The notes below the pieces were generated by a model. The model did no database searches. It saw nothing but the letters and a program-made list of their open reading frames with translations, and was not told the DNA's origin. Below, one piece after another: positions 40,201 through 46,943 of a stretch of 57,500 nucleotides of DNA (position 1 is its first letter; every line of letters begins with the position of its first letter). The stretch lies in NCBI GenBank assembly GCA_905221605.1, contig CAJNDS010002790.1, positions 62,501-120,000 on the forward strand, given 5' to 3'. Source of the stretch: Symbiodinium natans (taxonomy: Eukaryota; Sar; Dinophyceae; Suessiales; Symbiodiniaceae). The position numbers were made by a program, and so were the translations under genes.

Positions 40201-40970
40201 AAGAGTGTACACTTTCAGTTCTATAGGGTATTATCGTATCCCTCAAAAAGGTGCAAAGTGTACTCGTTCAGCTACTAACTTAAGGGAACCTAAGCCCTAC
40301 AAAAAGGGAATAAGGGCCTCCTCTTGGTTAAATTAAAATGTGTAAAGGTGCTCATTCAGCTACTTACTGGCCCAACACCCAAGGAAATAAAAGCTTAAAC
40401 TTTCAGAATAAACTACCATATAAGAAGCCCAAAAGTTGAAAAGTTGAGTTTTGAGCCAGTAAGGCTACTAAGGCACGTTGCGCTGCACGGCGGGTGCCAG
40501 GGAGGCAGCGGACGGCGTCGACGGCGCCTTCTCGAAATCAGGTTCGGCAGCTGCGGTCGCTGCCTTGGCCGCCTTGGCCGCCTGCGGTTAGTGTTTGGGG
40601 TTTGGGGTTTGGGGTTTAGGGTTTAGGGTTAAGGGTTAAGGGTTAAGGGTTTAGTGTTAAGGGTTTAGGGCTCATGGAACCCAGCACGTAGGTTGGCTCC
40701 TACACCCTATAAACCCTATAGGCTCAGGAAGCTCGCCGGCTACAGGGGCATTGGCCGCGCTTTGGGAATGAAGGCGAGGTTTAGGGTTTAGGGTTTATAG
40801 GGTTTAGGGTTTAGGGTTTAGGGTTTAGGGTTTAGGGTTTAGGGTTTAGGGTTTAGGGTTTAGGGTTTAGGGTTTAGGGTTTAGGGTTTAGGGCACAAAC
40901 CCTAAGAAGCGCCGAAGATCTCAGCCGCGCTGAACAAAAGTCTGACATCAGGATGGATTGGAGGGCTCAT
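28134..40970 (-). CDS. Multi-dsRBD protein, many small exons
   Basis: Proposed exons, 5' to 3': 40936-40970 (ATG), 40726-40759, 40477-40581, 39909-40000, 39586-39655, 38656-38718, 37715-37783, 37489-37526, about 37264-37336, 36315-36420, 35902-35962, 35402-35489, 34884-34966, 33596-33637, 32861-33115, 32376-32527, 31224-31272, 30583-30637, 30089-30189, 29680-29721, 29327-29392, 28134-28211 (TAG). dsRBD 1 joins ENPPMFRAK, ILDNEGEIWSRFYDSKEAHY, NKK and AAEHDAALVALETLMEES. dsRBD 2 joins KIFQAKVCLPDGRCFVG and SAKTRRAAEQNVAQKALLL. dsRBD 3 joins LLNDVARRRGLAQP, GQTWYRGVVSLPELDFQ and SKAETQQDAALRMLHR. Each ends in the K/A-rich helix that contacts dsRNA. Such proteins partner Dicer, HEN1 or editing enzymes. 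No catalytic domain is seen. Start, stop and several middle joins are unproven, and this could be more than one gene. Confidence 0.6.
29327..29392 (-). CDS. dsRBD 3 middle strand exon
   Basis: LEATNGQTWYRGVVSLPELD then FQ; acceptor TAAAG, donor CAG|GTGGGC, phase 0/0. Beta-strand pattern of a dsRBD core. CCCTAAG/CCCTAAA repeats on the low side, TTTAGGG (29405-29520) on the high side. Confidence 0.75.
29405..29521 (+). repeat. Telomere-type array, TTTAGGG
   Basis: About 16 heptamers on the acceptor side of exon 29327-29392. Confidence 0.97.
29680..29721 (-). CDS. Exon: GKRSSEGAVVPIVQ
   Basis: Fourteen codons, acceptor TACAG|G, GC donor CAG|GCTCG, phase 0/0 matching both sides. Confidence 0.55.
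29890..29975 (+). mobile_element. G-family repeat, diverged
   Basis: CTTTTTGGTTTGGAGGGCTCC...AACCCTAAACCCTG...GGGCCTACTCTGGGTCCTAG. Confidence 0.6.
30089..30189 (-). CDS. dsRBD 3 first helix exon
   Basis: ARKALCKFRRTLLNDVARRR then GLAQPQAQASVVQ. Matches the L..L....RR.GL..P opening of a dsRBD. Acceptor TTCAG, GA donor CAG|GACGGC. Confidence 0.7.
30290..30374 (+). repeat. Telomere-type array, TTTAGGG
   Basis: About 12 heptamers. Confidence 0.96.
30583..30637 (-). CDS. Exon: LPQKFATDSWLGLNPRQL
   Basis: Acceptor CACAG|C; GA donor CTCG|GAATGC fits the next exon. The frame is also open upstream. The next codons run into a telomere array at 30572. Confidence 0.6.
31048..31140 (+). repeat. H-family dispersed repeat
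   Basis: GGGAGTAGTGGGGAGTATT...GGGAACCTTGGGTTACA, as at 18075. Confidence 0.7.
31224..31272 (-). CDS. Exon: ADRAGYLSEPAPALPC
   Basis: Acceptor TGCAG|GCC, donor GCG|GTTGAT. Phase 0 in matches the preceding exon. Telomere brackets in the usual order. Confidence 0.68.
31300..32370. other. Intron sequence, no exon defended
   Basis: Includes TATA runs at 31570-31650 and a C-run at 31843. The 93-aa minus frame 31771-32052 lacks splice sites and GC3 bias. Confidence 0.5.
32376..32527 (-). CDS. Exon: VNDRATALAGVDVFGDAFMM
   Basis: Reads PLNPNAEVNDRATALAGVDV, FGDAFMMDASAHSAGAELVD and ITLPRYEFLK. Donor AAG|GTGGGC. The acceptor is GCAAG|GG, or GCTGAG before VND, which fits the phase of 32861. Clear coding bias over 50 codons; family not recognised. 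The F-family element starts 5 bp upstream of the acceptor. Confidence 0.8.
32532..32728. mobile_element. F-family inverted-repeat element
   Basis: CCTTAAGAACCCAAAACCCT at one end, GTAGGTTTTGGGTGCCTAAGG at the other (inverted). Copies at 46602, 52676 and 56361. It makes up most of a 333-nt intron. Confidence 0.75.
32861..33115 (-). CDS. Longest single exon, 85 codons
   Basis: Reads HDHVLQVQVLWLPCAPTEMP, CLRRVAVEGDDFLATAESVL, NCKNTVCYPLNWLGNRPKGL, CVYEALDASESATWLQTSYH and SNPSV. Consensus donor GTT|GTAAGA, acceptor TGAAG. Strong codon bias; no family recognised. TATA repeats lie just upstream at 33150-33195. Confidence 0.82.
33429..33463 (-). CDS. Possible mini-exon
   Basis: RPVSAQGLSS between CTTTTCAG and CG|GTTCC. 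Its phase does not suit the neighbours, so it may be alternative or false. Confidence 0.3.
33596..33637 (-). CDS. Exon: DSEFAPLPRLAARE
   Basis: Fourteen codons, acceptor TCCAG|G, donor GAG|GTTGGG, phase 0/0. Confidence 0.62.
33749..33926. mobile_element. Two A-family elements, one partial, one 81 bp
   Basis: TTGGGATGTTCCCC at 33749 (right end lost), then a complete copy at 33846-33926 ending GGGGGGAACATCCCAA. Confidence 0.8.
34142..34181 (-). CDS. Possible exon: VLHGGYVMNAWF
   Basis: Acceptor GCCAG|CC, consensus donor GC|GTAAGA. Coding-like, but the phase does not match either neighbour in the chain I prefer. Confidence 0.4.
34292..34500 (+). mobile_element. E-family repeat
   Basis: GCTACATGGCCCCTTAGTAT...CCCATACTTCAGAACCC...GAGGTAAGGGACCATATTAA. 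Related copies at 19598, 43732 and 45345. Confidence 0.7.
34745..34852 (+). mobile_element. G-family repeat, near-minimal telomere core
   Basis: CTAGG...AAAGGGTGCCCTTTTTTG...AAGGGAACCTAAACCCCCC...AAAGGGAATAAGGG...CCTAG. Only about one heptamer sits at the core. Confidence 0.75.
34884..34966 (-). CDS. Exon: VDLAPGLLCVDECNPGEHCK
   Basis: Then AMAAPRR. The acceptor is the telomere repeat itself: TTTAG|GG. Donor CGG|GTTTCG. Joined to 35402 it reads QKALLLGVDLAPG. The C-x3-C-x4-C spacing is noted, not assigned. Confidence 0.62.
35402..35489 (-). CDS. dsRBD 2 C-terminal helix exon
   Basis: EPESRTVHGCSAKTRRAAEQ then NVAQKALLL. The SAKTRRAAEQNVAQKAL segment matches the dsRNA-contacting helix of dsRBDs. 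Acceptor CAAAG|GAG, GC donor CTGG|GCTAC. Confidence 0.78.
35576..35641. mobile_element. D-family inverted-repeat element, 66 bp
   Basis: GGCTCCTATGTAGTACCTTT ... AAAAAGGACTACATTGGAGCC, ends inverted. Confidence 0.8.
35902..35962 (-). CDS. dsRBD 2 central strands exon
   Basis: SEEKIFQAKVCLPDGRCFVG. Pattern F.AKV.L.DGR.F.G is the dsRBD beta-1/beta-2 hairpin. GA donor GGC|GAGCC joins EPES... in phase 0. The 5' boundary (GCCCAG at 35963 or a later AG) is open. Confidence 0.75.
36315..36420 (-). CDS. Exon abutting an 8-bp telomere-variant array
   Basis: LLVGGKRDQIQFELERVGQE then ETLDWRAKALAFFDG. The acceptor is the last unit of the array, TTTTAG|G; donor GGG|GTTTAC. Strong coding frame. Confidence 0.75.
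36421..36755 (+). repeat. Variant array, 8-bp CCCTAAAA
   Basis: About 40 units with CCCTCAAA and AAAGCCCT variants. In the transcript it is (UUUUAGGG)n and supplies the acceptor of exon 36315-36420. Confidence 0.96.
37068..37290 (+). repeat. About 35-bp direct duplication holding an exon end
   Basis: CCGGCCTTCGGATTGGAGGA near 37088 and CAGCCTTCGGATTGGAGGA near 37268. The second copy is the 3' end and donor of exon 37264-37336; the first is a detached copy inside the next intron. Confidence 0.7.
37264..37336 (-). CDS. Exon: GKADDVMDYKGQLLGFLQSE
   Basis: Resembles the opening helix of a dsRBD (YKGQLLGFLQ). The acceptor is the last AG of the B-family element. The 3' end is uncertain (GC donor after SE, or GA in GWE), so the low coordinate is approximate. 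Confidence 0.68.
37337..37486. mobile_element. B-family introner-like element carrying seven inserted telomere repeats
   Basis: Ends CTTGCTGGC and GCCAGTAAG inside a perfect TCCA target duplication (37333-37336, 37487-37490). The 21641 and 40363 copies are both 101 bp; this one is 150 bp, the 49 extra bases being TTTAGGG repeats at 37388-37436. With a GA donor two bases outside the element, it forms the whole intron between exons 37489-37526 and 37264-37336. Confidence 0.88.
37489..37526 (-). CDS. Exon: Pro-rich, EPNPPPLNRRRS
   Basis: Acceptor TCCAG|GAA, GA donor TG|GACTTACTGG at the edge of the B-family element. A second frame (TQPTAPEPSTKL) is open; phase from the preceding exon favours the first. 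Confidence 0.5.
37540..37650 (+). repeat. Telomere-type array, TTTAGGG
   Basis: About 15 heptamers with late TTTCGGG variants. Confidence 0.95.
37715..37783 (-). CDS. Exon: EFEMDLENLKTFRALSTPSG
   Basis: Then RIQ. Acceptor TTTGGGTCCAG|G is the end of a G-family element; GA donor CAG|GAGCC. Phase 0/0. Confidence 0.7.
37781..38030 (+). mobile_element. Tandem pair of G-family elements
   Basis: Two copies, about 37781-37900 and 37915-38028, each starting CTCCTGGACCCAAAGTA and ending with a GTCCTAGAC-type right end. The duplication includes the first bases of exon 37715-37783. Confidence 0.8.
38656..38718 (-). CDS. dsRBD 1 C-terminal helix exon
   Basis: AAEHDAALVALETLMEESGI then G. Joined to NKK of the previous exon it gives NKKAAEHDAALVALETL, a textbook dsRBD end. 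Acceptor GAAAG|G, donor GGG|GTCGCT. Confidence 0.78.
39244..39290 (-). CDS. Possible exon: MVRRSRFATLRIYK
   Basis: Between CCCCAG|GT and AAG|GATGTC. Skipped in the dsRBD 1 chain, so it is intronic, alternative or spurious. Confidence 0.25.
39586..39655 (-). CDS. dsRBD 1 middle exon
   Basis: ILDNEGEIWSRFYDSKEAHY then NKK. Acceptor CCTAG|G, GC donor AAA|GCCACC. Confidence 0.75.
39758..39842. mobile_element. A-family element, right end degenerate
   Basis: TTGGGATGTTCCCCCCC...GGGGTGGGATAATTAAAG. Confidence 0.6.
39909..40000 (-). CDS. dsRBD 1 first exon
   Basis: EQVRMGRSAAKGDMNFTTER then ISENPPMFRA. N-terminal dsRBD helix and P..F.A strand. Acceptor TCAAG|GAA (or GTCAG at 39990), donor AA|GTGCGA. 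Confidence 0.75.
40363..40463. mobile_element. B-family element, 101 bp, uninterrupted copy
   Basis: CTTACTGGC ... GCCAGTAAG inside GCTA target duplications (40359-40362, 40464-40467). It lies 13 nt inside the donor of exon 40477-40581. Confidence 0.92.
40477..40581 (-). CDS. Exon: Ala-Lys-rich linker
   Basis: AAKAAKAATAAAEPDFEKAP then STPSAASLAPAVQRN, 35 codons, phase 0/0. Acceptor CGCAG|GCG, donor AAC|GTGCCT. Likely a disordered basic linker before dsRBD 1. Confidence 0.75.
40726..40759 (-). CDS. Mini-exon: AANAPVAGELP
   Basis: Acceptor CAAAG|C, GA donor CCT|GAGCC; phase fits both neighbours. Confidence 0.55.
40781..40893 (+). repeat. Telomere-type array, TTTAGGG
   Basis: About 15 heptamers between the putative first and second exons of the dsRBD gene. 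Confidence 0.97.
40936..40970 (-). CDS. Putative first exon of the dsRBD gene
   Basis: ATG in ACAATGA context, MSPPIHPDVRL, donor TT|GTTCAG. No acceptor lies close upstream, as expected for a first exon. The frame is open to 40905, so the donor is uncertain. Confidence 0.5.
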
Positions 40971-41254
40971 TGTTCGTTTTAGGGTTTAGGGTTTATAGGG
41001 TTTAGGGTCTGGGGTTTAGGGATGCTTCATGAGGAACAGATGTCACAAGCGGCCCACACACGGAACATCATTGCCCGAACCGTTAACCCTACAAGCCATT
41101 AAAAGGCCTAAACCGCTTTGTTAAACATTGAACCTTTAAACCCTTCAACCGTTTTGAGAACCCTTTACACTCTTATTTTTAGTAAAACAAAATGTTACTC
41201 TTTAAACTGTTTTAGGGTTCAAATCGTCAAGGCTCTTTAAGCCCTTTCAGCCCC

Positions 41255-41320
41255 TCACTCCTCTGCGGCCTCCTCCTCTTCAAGCAGCCTCTGAGCCCTC
41301 ACCACCGCGCTGGGCAACTC
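41255..41320 (-). CDS. Terminal exon with acidic tail
   Basis: ELPSAVVRAQRLLEEEEAAE, E, TGA. Acceptor CGCAG|GAG. No telomere repeat adjoins. Confidence 0.65.
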   Translation of the reverse strand, partial: ELPSAVVRAQRLLEEEEAAEE

Positions 41321-44151
41321 CTGCGCGAGCAAGAGAACATTTACTTATGGGTGGCGGGGGTTGAGGGATTAGGGTTTGCTAAGCTCTACACTTTGCCCTA
41401 AAGCCTAAACCCTAAGCTGTAATGCTTGGGGCGGTTGTGCCGTAGAAGTATGCCAAAAGGCCCCTTGAATCCAAAGCTCTTCCAAACGACCCCAAAGGAA
41501 GCGCCACACAATCGTTAGAAAACCTCACATGGGAAGTCCTGTAAGAAATAGGGTCCCGTTGTAGGGGTCCTATTATGCGGGTGTACTATCTATGGGACCA
41601 TATCGGACCCCAACAAGGGACCGTAATTTAGAGAACTACCCGCATAGGGCTGCTTCCAGGTGCGATGAATGGCAACGCTGATCGTTCGGGCAACTCCTCG
41701 CCCAAATCACACACAGGGTCCACGAGGCCATGACTGGACAACGGCCCCCAACCCTCCCCCACCTCCGCCCCCCCACATTCTCAGAAACATGCCGGGAAAC
41801 TCTCAGAATAGGTGGGGGTCGGGAGGGTCTGGTTTAGGATTAGTGCAGAGGACTTTCAGGGCCGAAAAGTCAAGATTTTCGTACACCCTAATCCTAATCC
41901 GAGTCTAAGTGCATGGCGTTAGGGTTGGCCGCTGGCCCACAAACCGCGAAAACCCTAAACCCTAAACCCTAAACCCCAAACCCTAAACCCTAAACCCCAA
42001 ACCCTAAACCCTAAACCCTAAACCGCAGTTTCGCGACACCCCGATGTGATGGCCAGCATCCTTCTTCTGATTCGAGCGCACCGTGGTCCGGGGCAGGTGC
42101 TGCACGTCAAGATCCTCTTGCGAACTCAGGGATTCCGGGATACTGGTTTAGGCTTTAGGGTTTCTTTAGGGTTTAGGGTCAGGGACAAAACCCTAAACCC
42201 CAAACCCCAAACCCCAAACCCTAAACCCTAAACCCTAAACCGCTCCTCGTGTGCGACGGCCGCCAGTTGGAGGCACTCGAAGGCCCGGGCAAGCGCTCGA
42301 CCACCTTCACCCGCGGCCCGCAACGCAGACTTCCGGAGTCCTGACAAGCGCACATCTTATCATACTATATTATATTATCTTATCTTATGTTATACTATAT
42401 GATACAATATTGTACTATGTTATACTATATTATATTGTAATACATTATATTACAATATATTATATTATATTACATTATACTATACTATACCAAATTTTAA
42501 CTATAATCAAATAAATAATAATAAATATGTATATATATGTATATATGTAAAAAAACAAGAAGATAAATAAATAAACAAATAAACAAATACACAATAAACA
42601 AATAAACAAATAAACAAACAAAAAACAAATAAATAAATATAAATATATATATATATATACCGAAATCATGTACAAAAGATATTCTCGACGATAAACAGGA
42701 AAACGAAATCACAACATATACATAAAATATATACACACAGGATAGAATGTCTTCATGGGTTTGGGGGGCCAATGCTAGAGCCTTTAACAGGGAACCTTAT
42801 TCTGGATCTGGGGGGAGGGAGCGGGGGGGCCTTCAAAAAGAGTGCCTCTAGTCTGGATAGGTATTCAAGGTCGACTCCCCAACTAACCCTACACTTTCAC
42901 GAACCTAGCCATTCGTTTACCGGAACCCTTTAGGCCCCAGTTAATTAGTCTCTGCAAGTGCAGGGTAACAAGTGAAACCATAAATAAACCCTCAACCCTC
43001 GAGTTGTACAAGTATAGGGTTTAGGGTTTAGGGTTTAGGGTTTAGGGTTTAGGGTTTAGGGTTTAGGGTTTAGGGCACACAGCTCCCTCAGATTGCCCTC
43101 TCCGCCTTTGTCCATGAGCATCACGCTGATGGGCACCCGCGCTTCAGAATCCATAAATCGACGGAAAAGGTCGTTAGGAGCTCCTCCAGGGTGTAGGGTT
43201 TAGGGTTTGGGGTTTTGGGTTTGGGGTTTAGGGTTTGGGATTTCGGGTGTTGGGGTTTTGGGGTTTAGGGTTTGGGGTTTGGAGTTTAGGGTTTGGGGTT
43301 TAGGGTTTGGGGTTTAGGGTTTGGGGTTTGGGGTTTAGGATTTGGGGTTTAGGGTTCCAGCGTGCTAAGGGCTTCGGGTGTGGGTTTTGGGGTTGTAGGC
43401 CTTTTTAGGGCTCTCTAGGCCTATTTCCCAGAATAAGGGTACCTAACATACCCGTATCGCAAAAAGTGTACGAACCTCATTACAGCAAACCCCCAAGAAG
43501 GGTGCCCCTGACTTTAAAAAAGCGTTCCACCCAAAACACGGAGTGAACAAGTCCCCAAGCCCTTCATCCAGGGACCGTATGCGGTAGAAAACCTAATATT
43601 TGCTTGAGAACCCCCCCCCCCCCCAGAAAAAAACTCAAAATACAAGAAAATACTCCCTGCACTACTCTTATAAGGAGGAATACTGTTCTCCTTTTTTTTT
43701 TTTGAGGAGAGGGATTAAAACTATCTATGGGTCGTTACATGGTCCCTTAGTATGGGCCGCTAAACGGGGACCCCTTTATATACCCCATGTACACCCTATA
43801 CCACCCAAGGGCCCCTACCTCAGAACCTTTAAAGAGGGTAAGGGACCATTTTAGGGCCCTTCTAGCTACCCTTAGATAAGCCCTACAAACCCTACAAACC
43901 CTACAAACCCTGAGTCCCCGAACAGGGACCTGGGGGGACTTAAACAAACAGCAGAAACCCTAAACCCTAATTAAACCCTAAACCCGAATTAAACCCTAAA
44001 CCCTATTTAAACCCTATAACCCTACACCCTGTAAACCCTACACAAATGGTAGAAACCTAAAGCATGTTGCTCCTTCCACCTGTGCGAGCCGGTCCGCCAT
44101 CGCCGAGCCCAGCCTCTTCACCTTGCTCTCCGACGTCTCCGCTGTCTCCAT
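41255..44151 (-). CDS. Compact multi-exon gene, unknown function
   Basis: Proposed exons: 44080-44151 (ATG), 43531-43561, 43081-43183, 42246-42340, 42040-42114, 41657-41733, 41255-41320 (TGA). It opens METAETSESKVKRLGSAMAD with a consensus donor CAG|GTGGAAGG, and closes ELPSAVVRAQRLLEEEEAAE then E and TGA. Between are APNDLFRRFMDSEARVPISV, LRKSALRAAGEGGRALARAF, DLDVQHLPRTTVRSNQKKDA and GLVDPVCDLGEELPERSALP. Mostly helical and charged; no known domain. Phase fits the first two joins, 42246 to 42114, and the last if a GC donor after PFI is used; two joins are open. Its stop lies about 285 bp upstream of the putative ATG of the dsRBD gene, as in dense unidirectional dinoflagellate gene arrays. 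Confidence 0.6.
41657..41733 (-). CDS. Exon: GLVDPVCDLGEELPERSALP
   Basis: Acceptor TCCAG; donor GA at 41657 or GC after PFI. The + frame here is Pro-rich and less plausible. Confidence 0.62.
42040..42114 (-). CDS. Exon: DLDVQHLPRTTVRSNQKKDA
   Basis: Then GHHIG. Acceptor AAGAG|G, donor GGG|GTGTCG, 25 codons in phase 0. Confidence 0.7.
42246..42340 (-). CDS. Exon: Ala-rich helix
   Basis: LRKSALRAAGEGGRALARAF then ECLQLAAVAHE. GA donor GAG|GAGCGG fits the next exon; five bases further the telomere repeat offers CG|GTTTAGGG. Confidence 0.62.
42355..42735. repeat. AT-rich simple-sequence block
   Basis: TATAT/TACTA words to 42490, then AAATAAACAAAT repeats at 42560-42640, then (TA)n. Tyr/Ile/Phe-rich open frames here are artefacts. 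Confidence 0.92.
43081..43183 (-). CDS. Exon: APNDLFRRFMDSEARVPISV
   Basis: Then MLMDKGGEGNLRE. Acceptor GGAG|GA, donor CT|GTGTGCCC. Strong GC3 bias. Confidence 0.68.
43196..43360 (+). repeat. TTTGGGG/TTTAGGG mixed array
   Basis: About 23 heptamers in which TTTGGGG alternates with TTTAGGG. Confidence 0.93.
43531..43561 (-). CDS. Possible mini-exon: GLGTCSLRVL
   Basis: Acceptor TGAAG|G, donor TTGG|GTGGAA; its phase bridges the first exon and 43081-43183, which would otherwise not join. Confidence 0.35.
43732..43862 (+). mobile_element. E-family repeat
   Basis: GTTACATGGTCCCTTAGTAT...GAGGGTAAGGGACCATTTTA. Gives the undisturbed GGGCCGCTAAACGGGG site. Confidence 0.75.
44080..44151 (-). CDS. 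First exon: METAETSESKVKRLGSAMAD
   Basis: ATG in GTGCCATGG context, 24 codons, then CAG|GTGGAAGG, one of the clearest donors in the window. Confidence 0.72.
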
Positions 44152-44256
44152 GGCACACAGAATCGGTAGGGCCCTAAACCCTAAACCCTAAACCCCTAAC
44201 GCCTAACCCCTGAACCCTAAACCCGCCAGGGTTCAGGGTTGCAAGAGTCTTAAGGC

Positions 44257-45330
44257 CTTCGGGGTCCGAGGCTGCAGTTCACCGCTTGGAGGACGTCAGG
44301 CTCTAGCGGTGTTGGGCTTGGGTTGCGGGGTGTTGGGCGTTGGGGTTGAGGGCTTAGGGCTTAGGGTTTAGGGCTTAGAGCTTAGGGTTTAGGGTTTAGG
44401 GCTTAGGGTTTAGGGTTTGTTTAGTGTTTAGGGTTTAGGGTTTAAGGTTTAAGGCGTTCTGGGTTCTAGAGGCTTGGCTTGGGTGTTTCTTAGGGTGGGG
44501 GGGATTCTGACTAGGAAGACATCTCTCCGAGCCAGCTCACAAGTCTGCCAAGGGTGGGTTTAGGGCTCACTTTACAGGGTTTCTAAGCCTGGGTTGGTCC
44601 CCAAAAAGGGGTGCCCCTTTTTGTGGTTAAAGGGGCATAAAATTCATAAGCGAACCTAAAACCCTACAAAAAGCGATTACGGGCCCTACTCTGGTCCGAG
44701 AGACCTTGAAAGCCGGCAGCTGTGAACCCAAACCCTAAACCCTAAACCCTACACCATAAACCCTAAAAGCATGGCAGCGGGTGGCTTAGGGATTGTGGGA
44801 TGAGTTGGGAGTTTACGAACATAAGAGACCCCTATGATGGACCGCCACATATATTCCCTTATCATATGAAATATGGGCCCAAGATGGTCCCGCTTATTTC
44901 GGAAACCCCGCTTTAGGATTTCGGTTTGGAGGGCTCTAGGCAGGAGAGCGCGGGCTAAGGGACTACAGTTTTAGGGCCAAGTAGGGTTCTTTTGCCTTCA
45001 GGTTGCCAGCTGAGATTCCGGTCGTCCCCCGTCCCCCCTCCCCCATATCACGATCATCCAAACAACCACGGAGAAGTTAGACCAAAATCTAGTTGATCAT
45101 TTCGGCCTGGGTCCTAGTATGGGGATTATAAGCTTCAAGGGGCATGATCTCCCTGGAGACCCCTCCATTAAGGGGTACTTACGCTTTCATGCTGGGCTTG
45201 GTAGGGGCTGCTTCCAGGCTAAGGCAGCAAAGACAGAACGCTGAAAGGAAGGCCAACGGTGGGCCACCGCTTTGAGGCGTCCTTGAAGCGACGCTCCACG
45301 ACAGCGTTGTGCCTCCGAAAGGCATGTTTT
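44257..45330. other. Region between genes with one possible exon
   Basis: A minus stretch 44257-44302 (PDVLQAVNCSLGP, acceptor GCTAG, donor GC) is coding-like. A G-family copy lies at 44605-44705 and E-like fragments at 44830-44900. The rest holds degenerate telomere arrays (44340-44450). Confidence 0.4.
45183..45330 (-). CDS. Exon with consensus donor GC|GTAAGT
   Basis: Two frames compete: KHAFRRHNAVVERRFKDASK then RWPTVGLPFSVLSLLP and a stop; or MPFGGTTLSWSVASRTPQSG then PPLAFLSAFCLCCLSLEAAP. Codon bias favours the first, the donor the second; a short intron near 45225 would reconcile them. The acceptor end is approximate. Confidence 0.5.
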
Positions 45331-45339
45331 GTTTCTTTC

Positions 45340-45535
45340 TTAGGGTTGTTCTATATGGCCCTTGGGATGTTCCCCCTTTTTGAAGCAGATCCTTAGTCGG
45401 GATTATCATAGCTATCTGGGCCTGGGCCCTTCTTTGGGGAGCCGTTCTATATGCCCTTATATACCCCATAAAACCAAGCCCTCATACTTCAGAACAATTT
45501 GCAGAGGTAAGGGACCATACTACAGGGCCATGACA
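45340..45535 (+). mobile_element. E-family repeat with an A-family fragment inside
   Basis: TTCTATATGGCCC, then TTGGGATGTTCCCC at 45363, then TTCTATATGCCCTTATATAC and GAGGTAAGGGACCATACTA. Confidence 0.55.
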
Positions 45536-45903
45536 TTTCCCTTGTGCAGTAGTCAACCCCAAAGTACCCTTGAAGTGGTTCCTGAGGGTTACCGGGGAGG
45601 TCCTTTTCGGACGATTCTGCTGTACTTGGGGGCCTCTGCCCATGGTTGTGGGAGATCCAAAGCCTATATACCTAGAACGACCCGTACTCATTGCTAGCCC
45701 AAAGGGGTTTTAGGGCTCAGGGAAACTCAGGACTGAGGATTGAAGCTCCAGATTGTTTTCTAAGGGACCACTGAAGGAACACCTCGCCTTCCCTAAACCC
45801 TAAACCCTAAACCCTAAACCCCAAACCCTAAACCCTAAACCCTAAACCCTAAACCCTAAACCCTAACACCTACACCCTAAACCCTGAACCCTAAACCCTA
45901 AAC

Positions 45904-45983
45904 CTCTGAAGGAGCTTGGGCTGATGCGTGAGCTTCTCGATCATCATCAGCGACAAGTCCGATCGGTTAGCTTTCCTGTACGC
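45904..45983 (-). CDS. Exon: AYRKANRSDLSLMMIEKLTH
   Basis: Then QPKLLQ. Acceptor CGCAG|GCG; the donor is the telomere repeat: AG|GTTTAGGGTTTAGGG. Clear frame. Confidence 0.75.
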
Positions 45984-46344
45984 CTGCGCATGGGGCCAAG
46001 GATTACCAAGCTTCGGCTTTTGGATGTTGAGGGTTGAGGGTTTAGTGTTTAACCCTGGCCCCTAAACCCCCTTGTTGAGACATCCGAGCAGTAAGACGCC
46101 CTGCTAGGCTAACGGGGGGTACTGGGAGGCTCTGAACCTTAAACCTTAGGGGCTGAGGGAACTTCGTAAGTAGGTGCTCTAAGAGCGTCTTCGGGGGATA
46201 TAGAATCCTAAGCCTCAACCCCAAACCGCAAACCCCAAACTCCCTGGAACCATCAAGCCCTGAACCCTAAAACTTAATAGGGTTAAACTTTAAACCCCAA
46301 ACTCCCTAAACCCTAAACCCTAAACCCTAAACTCCCTGGAACCA

Positions 46345-46427
46345 TCAAGTCGGAAGTGCAACATCTTGCGTCTCCACGCGCGCGCACCCCGCCGGTAGGG
46401 GGGCCAAGCGGTTCGTTAGCACTGGGC
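46345..46427 (-). CDS. Possible terminal exon: PVLTNRLAPLPAGCARVETQ
   Basis: Then DVALPT and TGA. Acceptor CTCAG|GC. It does not fit the phase chain of the neighbours, so it may end a separate transcript. Confidence 0.45.
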
Positions 46428-46601
46428 CTGAGCCCTGGGCCTTTGGGGACAAGATGAACCTTGCAAGGGCTTAGGGTTCGGGGTTTGGGGTTTAAGTCCT
46501 AAACCCGAAACACTTTAAGGGTTTCGGGCTTCGGGCTTCGGATTCATAGTCCCTGTGCCTTCAAGGGATTCTAAGGAAGGTGAGACCCCAACCTTAAGAA
46601 A

Positions 46602-46690
46602 CTTAAGAACCCTCAGCCTACGTTTTGTAGGTTGCCTGCGAATCCTATAAGGTGAACTGCAACAAAACAGGTCTTGGGTTCTTAAGGACT
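46602..46690. mobile_element. F-family inverted-repeat element
   Basis: CTTAAGAACCCTCAGCCTAC...GGTCTTGGGTTCTTAAGG. Confidence 0.75.
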
Positions 46691-46711
46691 GCTTCAGCTA
46701 GAGCTAAGAGC

Positions 46712-46820
46712 AAGCTAGGAATTGAAAGGGTGCCCTTTTTTGGTTTCGAGGATTGGTAAAAGCGAAGCTGAACCCTACAGAAAAGGAATAAGGGCCTACT
46801 CTGTGTCCCTACAGTAACCC
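46712..46820 (+). mobile_element. G-family repeat
   Basis: GCTAGGAATTGAAAGGGTGCCC...AACCCTACAG...AATAAGGGCCTACTCTG. A detached right end recurs at 46905-46932. Confidence 0.7.
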
Positions 46821-46943
46821 TAAACCCTAAACCCTAAAAACAGAGAATAGGGCCCTGCTCTGGGCCTTGAGAGGGACTGAAAAGGGAGGCCAAATCCTCC
46901 AAAAAGGAATAAGGGCCTAGTCTGGGTTCTAGGAATTGGGCTC

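Noticed and set aside
42475-42772. Tyr/Ile/Phe-rich membrane-like open frames
   Set aside because: Read through AAATAAACA and TATA simple repeats.
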